Part shown: positions 34,426-44,362 of the stretch, in pieces
How positions within the stretch are numbered: position 1 is the stretch's first letter
Layout: each line of letters opens with the position of its first letter
NCBI GenBank assembly: GCA_017607445.1
Contig: JAEVHH010000003.1
Location: 5,952,001 to 6,016,000 of the forward strand
Length of the DNA: 64,000 nt
Source: Histoplasma ohiense
Taxonomy: Eukaryota; Ascomycota; Eurotiomycetes; Onygenales; Ajellomycetaceae
Direction: 5' to 3'
Program-made: the position numbers and the translations under genes
The notes under the pieces: model-generated
Seen by the model: the letters and a program-made list of their open reading frames with translations, nothing else
Databases searched by the model: none
Told to the model about the DNA's origin: nothing

Positions 34426-35067
34426 ACATGGACTTTTAACCCGTCTTCGCCGGTAACGCCAGGAATGAGATCGCATTCGCTTGTCGTTCCACATATCCCG
34501 GGATGCCCCCTTTGCCTGCGCACACCCCGATCCGCGCAAGCCGAATGCCCTCTTAAGCTCATCATTCTCATATATTCGGTCTATTATGGCCCGCACTTGA
34601 TTTTCTACCGTTTCCCGTTCATAGTACCGAAGATCCCACTCTGAGGAAATTGGACTGATAAGTTGGCGGACGTAGTTGAGCTGATGTAGGGAGGGGAAGA
34701 GCTTTTCTGTCAAGAAATGGGGATGCTGATCGAGCTTGTGCCGCACCTTCATTTGCTCCTCAGTGAATGTGTCCCACAATGTGATGCGAGATGGAACCCT
34801 CCGATTTGTCAGTCTCGTTACCGCGCCTTGAGTGGTTTGAGTAGGGTCTGTCACGATCTCGATCGCGACTAACAATTCATGGCAGGCATGTAAAAACAGA
34901 GGTAGTGTTGATGACTCCGAGCTCGCAGCCAAAGCTTCTGCTTCTTCACGTCGCCTTCTTTCGCTTCTCGCCTCAGCTTCCGCGTCTTGACGCCATTGTC
35001 TTTCTTGATCAAGTTCAGCTCTTTCTCGCTCACGTTCAGCCAATAATTCTTGTATTTTCGGATCCAT
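34414..35067 (-). pseudogene. Truncated coiled-coil N-terminus of a multidomain nuclease-kinase-type protein
   Basis: The 217-aa frame starts MDPKIQELLAERERERAEL and runs ~45 residues of Glu/Arg-rich coiled coil. A conserved helical domain follows (LPLFLHACHELLVAIEIVTD, RRVPSRITLWDTF, HFLTEKLFPSLHQLNYVRQL, YYERETVENQVRAIIDRI, AFGLRG). This N-terminus is known to me from long fungal proteins in which a nuclease-like domain and a kinase domain follow, an arrangement similar to Podospora Spok proteins. Here homology stops at FGLRG. The frame then runs into an unrelated repeat module (AKGASRDMWNDKRMRSHSW) that is also found at 39757-39845. The nuclease and kinase parts are therefore missing. Either truncation by repeat insertion or a deliberate short paralogue; truncation is more likely. 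Confidence 0.6.
34437..34530 (-). repeat. Dispersed repeat module b, copy 1 (direct copy at 39757-39845)
   Basis: About 85 bases are nearly identical to 39757-39845. Both serve as the C-terminal tail of otherwise unrelated minus-strand frames (tail motif RDMW.DK.MRSHSWRY.RRRVK). It directly adjoins repeat module a, so a + b may be one larger unit, with only half present at each of the other sites. Confidence 0.75.
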
Positions 35068-36239
35068 TTTAAAGGCATAATCTTATAGTATCTCCCTACA
35101 ATGCTGTATGTGCTTAATTACAAATCGGAAAGCCACATGGAGCAAACGTGGTAAACAAAATGAACGGAACGGATTATCTTACTTCCGGGTATTTTGCGAC
35201 AAGCAGCCCACCTTATGAGACGCTGGACCGAGATTTGAGATACAGGGTAGAAACGGTTCTAGTCGGTTGTATCGTATGTACTGTCTAATCATGTAATATC
35301 ACCGGCATGTCCATGTAATGCTGCCCAAAGCGCCCCTACACCATTCACAGGCTTGCGTAGCATGGCCGAATCCACATCCATTTGCCGTCGTGCTGTGTGT
35401 CCGTTCACTAGCCGCAGAATGACCATGCTTACGCTGTTGAAATTAGGTTCAAAGCTTTGAACCTCTAATAATCATGAGTTCTTGATACCTCGACTCGCTT
35501 CCGTTGCGGCGTGCCACGCTTTATCAATCTTGCTCTCCAAACTACAGCTACTATCCCCAAGAATGACGTACCAAGTGAAGCAACATTCCCGAAAATGAGG
35601 CAAATGTATAGTCGCATCCGAAACACTCCAGGTTCCTAGGCTCATGGCTCCGTTTGTGCTGTTGTAAACTCGTCAGTAAGTCACTTCCATCGATGATTTT
35701 GAGGTGAGATGTCACGCGGACCATCCTTCAGTTATTTTCATTGTCGAGAAAACCACCGCATATGGAGCACATGTTGTGTTGTGTTTGGAGATGTCGTTGT
35801 AACTCATCCGAAGTGAGAAAGTCCGGGTGATCTCCTGCACTTTGAACAAATGTGATGGGAATTAGAATCCCATAGATGTTTCAGGATCCAGGGCGGAGGC
35901 CGTGGAAGGTACGTCTTTAAGATAAACTCACCCGGCGGTTTGATCGGACAAGTATTGACTGGCCTGCTATTGAGAAACAGCTTTTTGAATGGGGTGATCA
36001 CTTTCTTGCTGGCAAGAGAATGAAACTTATTAGATAGTTCAACTACATAGAAGACAGCCAAGGTTCAACAGCCAGTCACAAGACGACTGACAAACGAGGT
36101 ACTTCATCTGCTGCTTCGGGCTGCTTCAAAGTCTTGACCGAAACATCAACCCCGATGTGTTATTAGTTTTATCCAACGTTTGCCTGATGAACTTGGGGAT
36201 AAAGCTACAATATCCGGAATTAACAGGGTTCCTGAGGAA
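35068..36239. other. No supportable gene
   Basis: Normal-composition DNA with scattered short frames. The minus frame 35804-36061 (PRPPPWILKHLWDSN) could be an exon fragment, but no partner exon or domain was found. Confidence 0.4.
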
Positions 36240-36722
36240 CTAATTCGTGAATTCATCAAGCTTAATCTCCTCGTAAGCGCCTAAGACGGGGTATTCTGAC
36301 TTAATCGTGGCCAATGGTTTATCTCCCAACTCGAGCATCACGTTTGTCCACCGACATTCGCAGCCACAGCGCCTAGGTAGCTTCCAATTTTGGCTCAAGG
36401 CGCCAGGGTCCTCTTCCACCCCCGTTTTCAATTTGATAGGCCCGCAGGCAGGATTGGTCTGCAGGAGCCTACTGTGATTGGGAAACTGCAAGTTATCCCT
36501 GACAAAAACAAACAGCCATCTTCCCATCCCAGGCCGTCTGCCTGTCGTTGTTGAAGGGCCTTCTGTCTCTATTTTTGGACGAACCCCAGCCAATGGATTG
36601 CAGTTTGGATTATTTATGTTGCGCGTGTCCTTGTATTTCGCATTTACCAGTGTTTCTTGAATCGTTAGGAGGGAACTGAGATATAAAAATGGGTTCCCCA
36701 AGACACTGGGGTGAGCCTGCAA
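36240..36722 (-). CDS. Hypothetical 160-aa protein, doubtful
   Basis: An open minus-strand frame whose C-terminal part (WTNVMLELGDKPLATIKSEY, PVLGAYEEIKLDEFTN) has protein-like composition, while the N-terminal half looks random. It overlaps by 34 bp, antisense, the first exon of the Cys-rich micro-gene at 36689. It may be the last exon of a decayed gene. Confidence 0.25.
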   Translation of the reverse strand: MQAHPSVLGNPFLYLSSLLTIQETLVNAKYKDTRNINNPNCNPLAGVRPKIETEGPSTTTGRRPGMGRWLFVFVRDNLQFPNHSRLLQTNPACGPIKLKTGVEEDPGALSQNWKLPRRCGCECRWTNVMLELGDKPLATIKSEYPVLGAYEEIKLDEFTN

Positions 36723-37189
36723 CTCAACTTGGTTTTCACTTTTTTCAGGGATCCGAAAACGAAGCTGTATGTATAACTTTACCCTTTCACTACCTTCTCA
36801 TCACCTTTCTTATACATGCTAACATGAGCCGAAGAGTGCAGAAGCCACCATCGAGACAACAAATTCAATATTCCATTTGCTTTCGAGTAAGCCGCCGCTG
36901 ATGACGGGGGGATACATAACGTTGGAGTGAACAATCTAACTTATTCGGCAGGATGTCAGCCAGCTCAGGTGTAAACGGATGGTGTGATGTCTGCCAGCAT
37001 CTCAAGAACGAGCATAATTATTACACCTGTACCGCTACAGGCTGCCGGAAGAAATTCAAAATCTGCCAGACTGGCAGCCACGTTGAATTCGGTATAACTA
37101 GCCATGAATATGTGCTGTGCAAGTGGTGCCCGAATCATCCTTACAGCTCTCCTTATAACGTCACCGACACGCCCCGCCTCAACAAATAA
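36689..37189 (+). CDS. Small Cys-rich putative zinc-binding protein, 4 exons
   Basis: A chain of tiny exons fits perfectly: 36689-36710, 36749-36766, 36829-36886 and 36952-37189. All introns are GT-AG, two have CTAAC branch sites ~8 nt before the AG, and phases run 1, 1, 2. The product is 111 aa, beginning MGSPRHWG. The C-terminal ~75 residues contain WCDVCQHLKNEHNYYTCTAT then GCRKKFKICQTGSHVEFG and YVLCKWCPNHP. The CxxC...C...C...C...CxxC-H pattern looks like a zinc-ribbon or treble-clef-like small domain, with no named family recognised. The last exon alone is an open 78-codon frame starting at Met 36953, so a shorter single-exon reading is possible. The strict phase agreement of four exons argues for the longer model. 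Confidence 0.6.
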
Positions 37190-37578
37190 CAAAACATCCC
37201 GATATCGATGTAGATAAATCTTAGGTGGCTGAGGGACACTGGCTCAATAGATATGCGTAGCTAAAGAAACAGACAGGGGATGACAGACCTGCTTTGTATG
37301 GTTTTGTATAGTATCAGATATTGAGGGTTAATTCAGTGCTTCAGCTTGGCTGGTTTCGTCGACCTGTTCTAACTTGGTTGTTCAAATTTGTACTTTGTAT
37401 TGTTCCTTAAATTGGGCGCCTGTATCCAGGTACATCCAGGTGCCTGTTAGCTTACAAATCCAAAGGCCCAACTTAAATACTTCGGCCATCCGCACCTGTA
37501 GTCCATTTATTTTCATACTACCTCATCTCAAACACGCCAACGCTTCTACCTCTCAAACCCTTTACAATACCATCCGCT

Positions 37579-39411
37579 ATGGGGCCAGAAGATATTGTAC
37601 GTCCAAGTACTGAAAAGAACCGAACCGTGTATGAACAAGGCTTTCGTATCTGGACAACGCTTCACACGTGTGCTCGACAGGAACCCAGCCTGCCCCAAAC
37701 TTGTTTCCAGATCCAGGACACATTTCGACAGTTACCTCCCTTGGTCCATGACCTGGATCTGAAGTGTGAGTATAACTGCCTCTACGCGACCGGAACGTCG
37801 ATTTGGGGAACTTCGCGGGGACAATGCAAGATACCACCTGTGGAAAAGAGACTTGAGCTACCAGTTTCTATCAACCACTCGACACGGCTTGCTCTCTCTG
37901 AAAGCCTGGAGCCGGCCTATCAGAAATGGTTTAATGGCGAAGAAAATCACCTTTCTGTGCTAATATTGGCATGGAGCTACATATTATCAGCGCGTTGGGT
38001 CGAGCTCATGCCCGGAGCCGAGCTGACTTATACTGAGAAGCACGCGGAATACGGCAACAACGAGAGAGACGAACAAACCCAAGTCATGGTGGATGTAGGA
38101 GATGTTGACGATGATGCGGCCAGATGGTGGGCCGCTGTTTTGTCTCCTGGTGAGGGATGGCAGGCTTACCTTACATGGGAGCAAGCAAGATTCCGATCGC
38201 CTTGGTCGACTGCTTTGGAAACAGAGGCGAAATTTACGCTTTCCTGCCGCAAACCACTCTGCCATACGTCAACTGCCTCACCTTCGTTCACCACTGCAGT
38301 TCGTTTTCTTGCAGAATACTGCAATCTACACAACCTTGTTGACCAAACCCTGGCGGCGCTATCTTCAGCATTGTTTCTTCCTTCGTTGCATACAAAGAAA
38401 AACCCAATATCACTCCCGAAACCCGATTGTCATAAGAGGCAAAGGCTGAAGCCAGCCATATCAGAGCCAACTGAGCAGAAACAACTTGGCTTTATATCAG
38501 AGCAGATAGTGTCGGAGCTGGACAAACTTTTGACATTGAGTTGCAACACACGAGGTCTACACTCTCTTTTGTCGAGTGTATTTTATGAACCTGGAATACC
38601 TTGCAATGCCGTAAGCCCATGGCTGCAGTCTACGTTCACTGTTCTTGACTCTGTGGGGGACGACCATCTACTTGCTCATATCATGATGAACCGAGTCCCG
38701 CAAGTTTCTTTCCTTTGGCTTGGTGGCATAATTGTGGGTACTCACAAGAATGTCCTCCAGGATGGTCGATTCGGCCTACTGCCGATTGAACTCCATGCTG
38801 CATCATGGTGTGGTGTCACACAATCATTTTTGCAGGAACCTGTCTCCCAACCCCCAATTATTAATGGGGTGCTTTTACGATCAGATGAGTGCCGACTTCT
38901 CTATCTGACCCAAGCAGAACGGCACACTCGGTGGCCGGTGTCTCCATGGATGCCTTTCGGTACCACGGCACTTGAAGATACTGAAATTGAGGTCCGTCTA
39001 CATGCACAGTGTACTGGTCACGGTCTTCAATATGCGGATTGGCATTGGGCTTGTCGAAATGGTAAACTGTTACATCCATTGTGCGTTAAAACCACTACAT
39101 CTGCCCGTCCACCGGCCCAGCACCCGGCAATAAATACGCCCATCAAATACGAAGCTCTGAATCTCGAGGAAGAATCAGCATCTGAAAATGCTACACTAAA
39201 TATCTTTGGGTGGCTCCGAATTGATGGCTATCCCCCACGGGAACGAGGAATAAGTAACCACGAGTGGCTCAATCTTGGTGAATCTGATAATGAATCACCA
39301 TCCCTGAATGAGTCACCAAAGAGCCATGCAGCCCCAAAAGCTGTGGTGGAAGACTGGATACGACACAGCATTCTGATACCTGACTCAATGATGGATCCTT
39401 CACAGATTTGA
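37579..39411 (+). CDS. Large accessory-region protein of unknown function, 610 aa
   Basis: A single uninterrupted exon. It belongs to a large, unnamed ascomycete group found in variable regions. Recognisable blocks are HLSVLILAWSYILSARWVEL, WWAAVLSPGEGWQAYLTWEQ, SAVRFLAEYC-like (TTAVRFLAEYCNLHNLVDQT), LHSLLSSVFYEPGIPCNAVS, a ten-residue middle LDSVGDDHLL, VSFLWLGGIIVGTHKNVLQD, HAASWCGVTQSFLQ, and C-terminal SPWMPFGTTALEDTEIEV. No catalytic motif, membrane helix or signal peptide stands out. It seems intact, with a start shortly after a plausible promoter. Its companions are broken kinases and an F-box pseudogene, so it lies in a fast-changing region. Function unknown. Confidence 0.7.
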   Translation: MGPEDIVRPSTEKNRTVYEQGFRIWTTLHTCARQEPSLPQTCFQIQDTFRQLPPLVHDLDLKCEYNCLYATGTSIWGTSRGQCKIPPVEKRLELPVSINHSTRLALSESLEPAYQKWFNGEENHLSVLILAWSYILSARWVELMPGAELTYTEKHAEYGNNERDEQTQVMVDVGDVDDDAARWWAAVLSPGEGWQAYLTWEQARFRSPWSTALETEAKFTLSCRKPLCHTSTASPSFTTAVRFLAEYCNLHNLVDQTLAALSSALFLPSLHTKKNPISLPKPDCHKRQRLKPAISEPTEQKQLGFISEQIVSELDKLLTLSCNTRGLHSLLSSVFYEPGIPCNAVSPWLQSTFTVLDSVGDDHLLAHIMMNRVPQVSFLWLGGIIVGTHKNVLQDGRFGLLPIELHAASWCGVTQSFLQEPVSQPPIINGVLLRSDECRLLYLTQAERHTRWPVSPWMPFGTTALEDTEIEVRLHAQCTGHGLQYADWHWACRNGKLLHPLCVKTTTSARPPAQHPAINTPIKYEALNLEEESASENATLNIFGWLRIDGYPPRERGISNHEWLNLGESDNESPSLNESPKSHAAPKAVVEDWIRHSILIPDSMMDPSQI

Positions 39412-39659
39412 TCCTTCCTGCAAAGGATGTAGATTCGCCAATGCCAACTAAATTTCGATCTGCTCGAGCACATTGGTTAGTATTCGAGGAAGGCTACGGC
39501 GCTCGGGCGCTGGTGGAAATCACGTGTTTGGTGTTTATTTGTACATAGTTCATTCTTCGCCCTTCACAGGTGCTTCGTACAAGATACCGTGTCCATAGTT
39601 TAGCCTAGAATTTATCCTATCTTGCCATACCCCAACGCCAGTTATTGTTACAGCTACCG

Positions 39660-40274
39660 CTACAAAATGCCACCCCCCGACACGGAGGATCGTTTGGCGC
39701 CGTCCAGTTCGCCGGCCCTCGATAATCCCGATGAGGAAAAGTTTTCAGAATGTTTAACCCGTCTTCGCTGGTAACGCCAGGAATGAGATCGCATTTGCTT
39801 GTCACTCCACATATCCCGCGGTGCCTCCTTTGCCTGCACAAACCCTATTTGGGGAGCAGAACACAAGCAGCGCATGGTCAACAATTTGAGGCGTGTTTTA
39901 TTCTCAAGGAATGTGGCTTCAAATGGGACCGGGTGAGGCAGCTGGCAAGCTCGCACGATGAGAGGAATGTCAGACCACTGGAACTGCTTGCCAGTGCGGT
40001 AGTACTTGTAGTCTATGATACCATTCATCAGGGTATTCTCTGAGCTAAAAGTTTTGGAGTCAGTTGAGTAGGTGATTCTTGTTTCCTCAATCAAGACTGT
40101 TGGCAGTTTCTCATACTGTAGTCGGCGGCTCTGTAGAATTCTCAGGATTGATTCATTATCACAGTCCTTCTCAGCGTATAGATTTGCTAGCTGATGTAGA
40201 GCAGGGTATAGTGTCATAGTCTTCCATCTCTGCATCTCTTTAAACAGCAGGTGCCTTTGGAAGACATTGATCAT
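39660..40274 (-). pseudogene. Downstream part of the F-box locus with repeat-derived tail
   Basis: The frame MINVFQRHLLFKEMQRWKT continues into helical sequence (LYPALHQLANLYAEKDCDNE, SILRILQSRRLQYEKLPTVL), consistent with TPR-like repeats following the F-box protein's frame. The join to the preceding frame needs a shift near 40275. At its 3' end the reading frame enters repeat module b (RDMWSDKQMRSHSWRY), the same tail as at 34.4 kb. Not a functional gene as it stands. Confidence 0.5.
39757..39845 (-). repeat. Dispersed repeat module b, copy 2
   Basis: Direct, near-identical copy of 34437-34530. Module a, which follows it at 34 kb, is absent here; the sequence diverges immediately after the shared GACGGGTTAAA (minus-strand reading). 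Confidence 0.75.
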
Positions 40275-41745
40275 CTAAAGAGGTATGCACCACAGCAGAT
40301 CTTTTCAAGAAGGTTGATTGCATCATCAACGCGCTCGCTAAGAACATAGGAATGGGCCAAACCCACTGCAATAGGTATCAGCACCTCCTCTTGTTCCACA
40401 CTTCCAGGCCGTCTCAAGGATGAAGCGAGCAGCATCCCTTGCCACGAAATTTTTGCAAACGATAAAAAACAGCTCCCGAAAAACCTTGCCCCAGCTGTAC
40501 TTCTCCACGGAACGACATTGATTCGAAAATATTGTTTTCAAAATTTGGTGGCTGCAGTCTTGGAATACAGAGTAGAAACTTCGACAGGTCTGGACAGCTG
40601 AAAATAAAGATGCAAAATCAGGCAGGTTCTCAAGGATCATGGGAACAATATCAAGTGGGAGGCGCGCTAGATTGACTGTCATGGTGACCATATTGAAGTC
40701 ACTGTTGTCGCTGAGGTCGCTCCTATCGCCTCGGCCCTCTCTTTCCTGGAGAGCGTCTGGCGGGGAAAGAATCTCGACTCGAACATCCGTGTATCGCACG
40801 CGTCCCCGCCCAATCGGCCTGCACACTTCCCCAGCGCCAGGGTTGACAGGAGTTCCAGACTCCGGTTTGGCTTCCGGGCTGGAAGGTGTACCCACAACCC
40901 CTCCGCCCGTGGCACCGGCGCGCACATTGAGACCAATAGTCCTCCGGAATTCATCATCGTTCGGAGGATTTTCTCCATCGCTCTCCAAGTCCACGAGGAT
41001 CGGTTGTTCTGCCGAAGGCGGTGTCAGAGGGCGGAGCTCCACAGACAAATCAAATGAAAGATGCGGGAGCTGACTTACCCTGGCATCCTACTGACCTCGG
41101 TAACTTCGCTAACCTGTACGGGTGTCGGTCAGAGACACCTGCCAGGCCAGGCGGAGGGCATGAGGCTTCCGGTTCACACTCGTCCAGCGCCGGATCGTGA
41201 TCGCTGTCGGAGAGAGGAGGGATGATTTTCTGAGGTGATGATCGGTCGGCCTTCTGTGAAGATCTATCGCTTGAGGCTTCCAGGCGAGGCCTGACGTCTG
41301 GCGCGGTTGAGCCTGGAGAAAACATTGTATCTTCAATCAGCAGATGGTCCAGGAGATTTTCACTCGAATGAAGGGCGCCTACCTTGGATCACGCCGGCGA
41401 CACGGGCGCTGGACGGCTCAACACCATTCTGGTCGGTGGAGCCGCGACCGCTCATGTCAACCACCTCCACGACGTCCAGACGTTCCAGCTCAGTATCGAA
41501 CTCGTTCAACGGAGCGTTCGATGCTCGAACGCCGATCTGGCTGTCCAGGCCACCTAGGTTATCTCTACGGAAGTGAAGAGAGGGCCAGGGAGGTGAATGG
41601 GTGTTTTAACAGTGGTTCAGGATGATGAATTGTGTGGGGTCATAGGAGTGGGCTGGGGAAGATGGTGTTCACGAATAGAGGGCTTGGTGGGGAAAGGCTT
41701 GAGGGGAAGTGGGCAGTACGGGATGAAGTCCATGTCCACGGCCAT
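40275..41745 (-). pseudogene. F-box protein, multi-exon, frameshifted
   Basis: Exons with agreeing phases can be built on the minus strand: 41745-41673 (MAVDMDFIPYCPLPLKPFPT), 41553-41383, 41312-41079 and 41008 downward; introns 2 and 3 are 70 nt each, GT-AG. The N-terminus is acidic and Pro/Ser-rich. The F-box is at about 40690-40540 (NLARLPLDIVPMILENLPDF, SLFSAVQTCRSFYSVF, DCSHQILKTIF). F-box proteins recruit substrates to SCF ubiquitin ligases. Coding then breaks near 40395. One frame ends CGTRGGADTYC...stop at 40338. The frame one base over reads EEVLIPIAVGLAHSYVLSER then VDDAINLLEKICC, a TPR-like helix pair that is the natural continuation. A second break lies at ~40275. Upstream exons lie in unusually GC-rich DNA. 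Confidence 0.6.
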
Positions 41746-43666
41746 GGTTATTGGGGAAGGGAAATCGTAACTGGCGAGGGTTAAATTCCACAGTGCATAT
41801 TGTTCGTTCTCTCACGCCCAAACAGACCGGGAAAGCAGGCCCCTTATATAGACTCTATGTACATTCTCCGCATCAGCGAAAGGGCGATGAATTCAGTTCC
41901 AGTGATCCCGGCTACAAGCACAGCAAGGACGAGTCGGCGACACCGAAACCAAGTAGTAGCTCCTCATCTTCTCTCGTCTCCTGCCCCCGCTCGAGGAACC
42001 ATGCAAAGATAGAAAGTAAAGGAGCTCGCTGAATTGTTCCCTGATGCGATTTTGCGCTATACGTATTCTCCATCAAAGCCACGTCAGCTGGGCAGTGGTG
42101 CCTCGCCACGGATCGAGGTAACCCTCCCGATACAGTTATCGGCCCCACGGCAAGGCAGACTTTGGAGTGCGTATGGAAGGTACGAGACGGCCGATTCGCG
42201 TGCAGAGAAAATTCAAATCCGCCTCCGGAGAAACCACCAGGAGGGAGCGCGGCCCCCACAAGACCCGGTCTTCATCCCTGCATTTTTGATCATTTTTTGT
42301 TTCCCCCTCCCGTGCGCCAACCGTCGTTGCATTGGAGCGGCTGAGTCGCGCAGGGATTTGGAAATTCGACTATCGGATAGGAAGCCACTGTTGCAGGAAT
42401 TACCCCTCTCCTCTTGTGGATTCGCCAGGTTTCTCCGGAAGAGCCGGAGATGCGAACCATCGCAGGATACCCCTGGTTCGGGCCAAACGAGCGTAACAAT
42501 CGTCGCCGGGGTCTGAGCAATCTAAACGGGAAGCAGGAGGCGCAGCTCCATGTCGCCGCAGAGATAGATGCGATCGGGGCGACCTCCCTTTCGCTGCAAA
42601 CGCCCCCAATCGTCCCTCTCCGATTCGCCGGGTTGATGGGATGGTGGTGGGATGATGGTGGGATCCAGAACGGACGAGGCTACCACATGCATGAAAACCG
42701 GCCGAGGTGCATACACTGGGTGCCACGTAAGACGGGCCTGATGCTCACTGCCTGCGTCCGTTGGGGTGAGGGATTTTCGCCATTGGCCGCCGGCCCAAGC
42801 GAGGGGAATGAAACGGCGATCCTTCGCAAACCGAGCACGGAGGTGGAGCGAGTATCCAAGGCGTTTTTTCCATCACGGGCAGCGGTTCGAGCACAGGAAG
42901 AAAACACGTCACAGAAGTGGGGTCGGGGGGGGTTGTTCTCAGACACGTAATCTCCGGTACGAGGGCGAAGCTCGTTTGGATCATCCCGGGTCGACAGGCA
43001 GAAAGAGAAAGCAGAAAGAGAAAGCAGAAAGAGAAACCCCACAGTACGCATGGCCGTCGGGGGGAGGGAGGCCTCAAGACACCTCTTCCCAGCAATCTTC
43101 ATGAGAAGGGACAAGAGGCGAAACGGACGGTAAACGGGCCTCACAGCACAGGTGCTTGGCTGCCGGTCTGCTGAGACATCCACCAAAAGGAATCAGCACA
43201 GCACGGCGGGTTCCTCCGTGCAGGACCCGGCCCAGGCGCTGGAGCGGAGCGAAGCGAATGCGACGGCAGCACCGGCATCGTCGGCGGTCGGTAGCGAGCC
43301 AATGAGGCGGGTGAGGAAGACGAGGGTGCGAGGTGGCGCCATTGGCACCGGGGGGACCCAGGGGCGGGGGCCTTGGGTCAATGTGCGTAGAGAGAAAAGA
43401 AATGAGAGGTGAAAAGGAAGAGGGAGGGCGTGGAAGAAAGAGGAAGTCGGAGGAGGTTTATATAGGCGTCAGACGGGCCCGACGACCGCGACGTCACGGC
43501 CCAGCGACGCGGCGACAGGGAGGCTAAACCCGGAACGGACGACGCCAGACCCGAACGGGCGAGGCCATGCCGGATGGGGAGGGGCGCCAGGCCGCAACGG
43601 GGCAGGCGCGGCGCGGCGGGCGGCGGCGGGCCCGAAGCGGCCGGGTCGACGCAAACCGAAATAATA
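41746..43666. other. GC-rich patch upstream of the F-box locus
   Basis: Markedly richer in G+C and CpG than anything else here, with an abrupt right edge at about 43667, where exon-fragment repeats begin. Both strands are open for long distances because stop codons are rare at this composition, so the ORFs at 42034-42950 and 42680-43186 are not evidence of genes. Contains a GAAAGAGAAAGCA-type purine repeat at 43000-43032. Possibly a promoter/CpG-rich leader of the F-box gene, or a piece of foreign or unmutated DNA. Confidence 0.45.
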
Positions 43667-43760
43667 CCTCTATAAATGCCATGCTCCCCACTACGAGTTG
43701 ATATGTTCTTATTGATCAGTACTACTGTTTCCACCTCGCGCACCCAAGACTTGTGAAGAA
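43667..43760 (-). pseudogene. Gene fragment of the KSWV...RSGEHGIYRG family, copy 2
   Basis: The minus frame reads HKSWVREVETVVLINKN then ISTRSGEHGIYRG. It matches the plus-strand fragment at 25742-25840 with mainly third-position changes. It abuts the GC-rich patch at 43667, where similarity stops sharply. Confidence 0.5.
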
Positions 43761-43771
43761 CTTCCCTTAGA

Positions 43772-43885
43772 TCCTCCAGATCATTGGAAAAGCTTTCTCC
43801 AAAAAAGAGGCTGAAAAGAAGCAAAATTCTCAAGAAGAAGGGCCTTCCAATCCCAGACCGCGATGGCACCTTTTCGGTACACATG
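43772..43885 (+). repeat. Dispersed repeat module d, copy 1 (inverted copy at 47905-48013)
   Basis: The reverse complement of 47905-48013 matches closely. One plus-strand frame reads SKKEAEKKQNSQEEGPSNPR then PRWHLFG, the other copy SPKKEAEKKQNSQDEGPSNP, suggesting an exon of a Gln/Glu-rich protein. Confidence 0.7.
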
Positions 43886-44362
43886 GGGATACTTGGCTTA
43901 AGGGTAGCTGCATTTATACGGTGTCAAATCCTAGACCGAGGCGAAATTACAAATATTTTCAGTTTGGTTAGGAAATTCTGGTGGGTCACTTGTAGCTGCT
44001 ATGCAGGGACCGGGGAGAAGTACCAAAAATCATTGTGGGTCCCCCTGTCTAATACGAGCACATGAGCGAGCCCTAATAATCGTTCTCCAGAAATCCAGAC
44101 ATCCAGCTCTACCAGAGGCGAAGTACTTGACAACAAGATACGAGTTAGGTGAACGCAAGGCCCGACATCCATCGGAGTCGCCGCAGTCAATAACTACTAA
44201 TCGTTAGGATTTAAAAAAAATTAGATAAAGCAACTGATGTATAACTGTTCATATGGGTGTGTGTAGGTCCCTGGCAACGTAAATACAAGAGTAATAAACT
44301 AACGAGGGATAGAAAGATTGAAAGGAGCCGAGCGAGAAGTGACAAAGAACAGGAGCTGTACT
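43886..44362. other. No supportable gene
   Basis: Short frames on both strands only. It includes the presumed 3' flank of the secreted-protein gene that ends at 44363. Confidence 0.4.

Noticed and set aside
42034..43186. Several ORFs of 100-180 codons on both strands in the GC-rich patch
   Set aside because: At this composition stop codons are rare, all frames stay open, and none has a recognisable domain.
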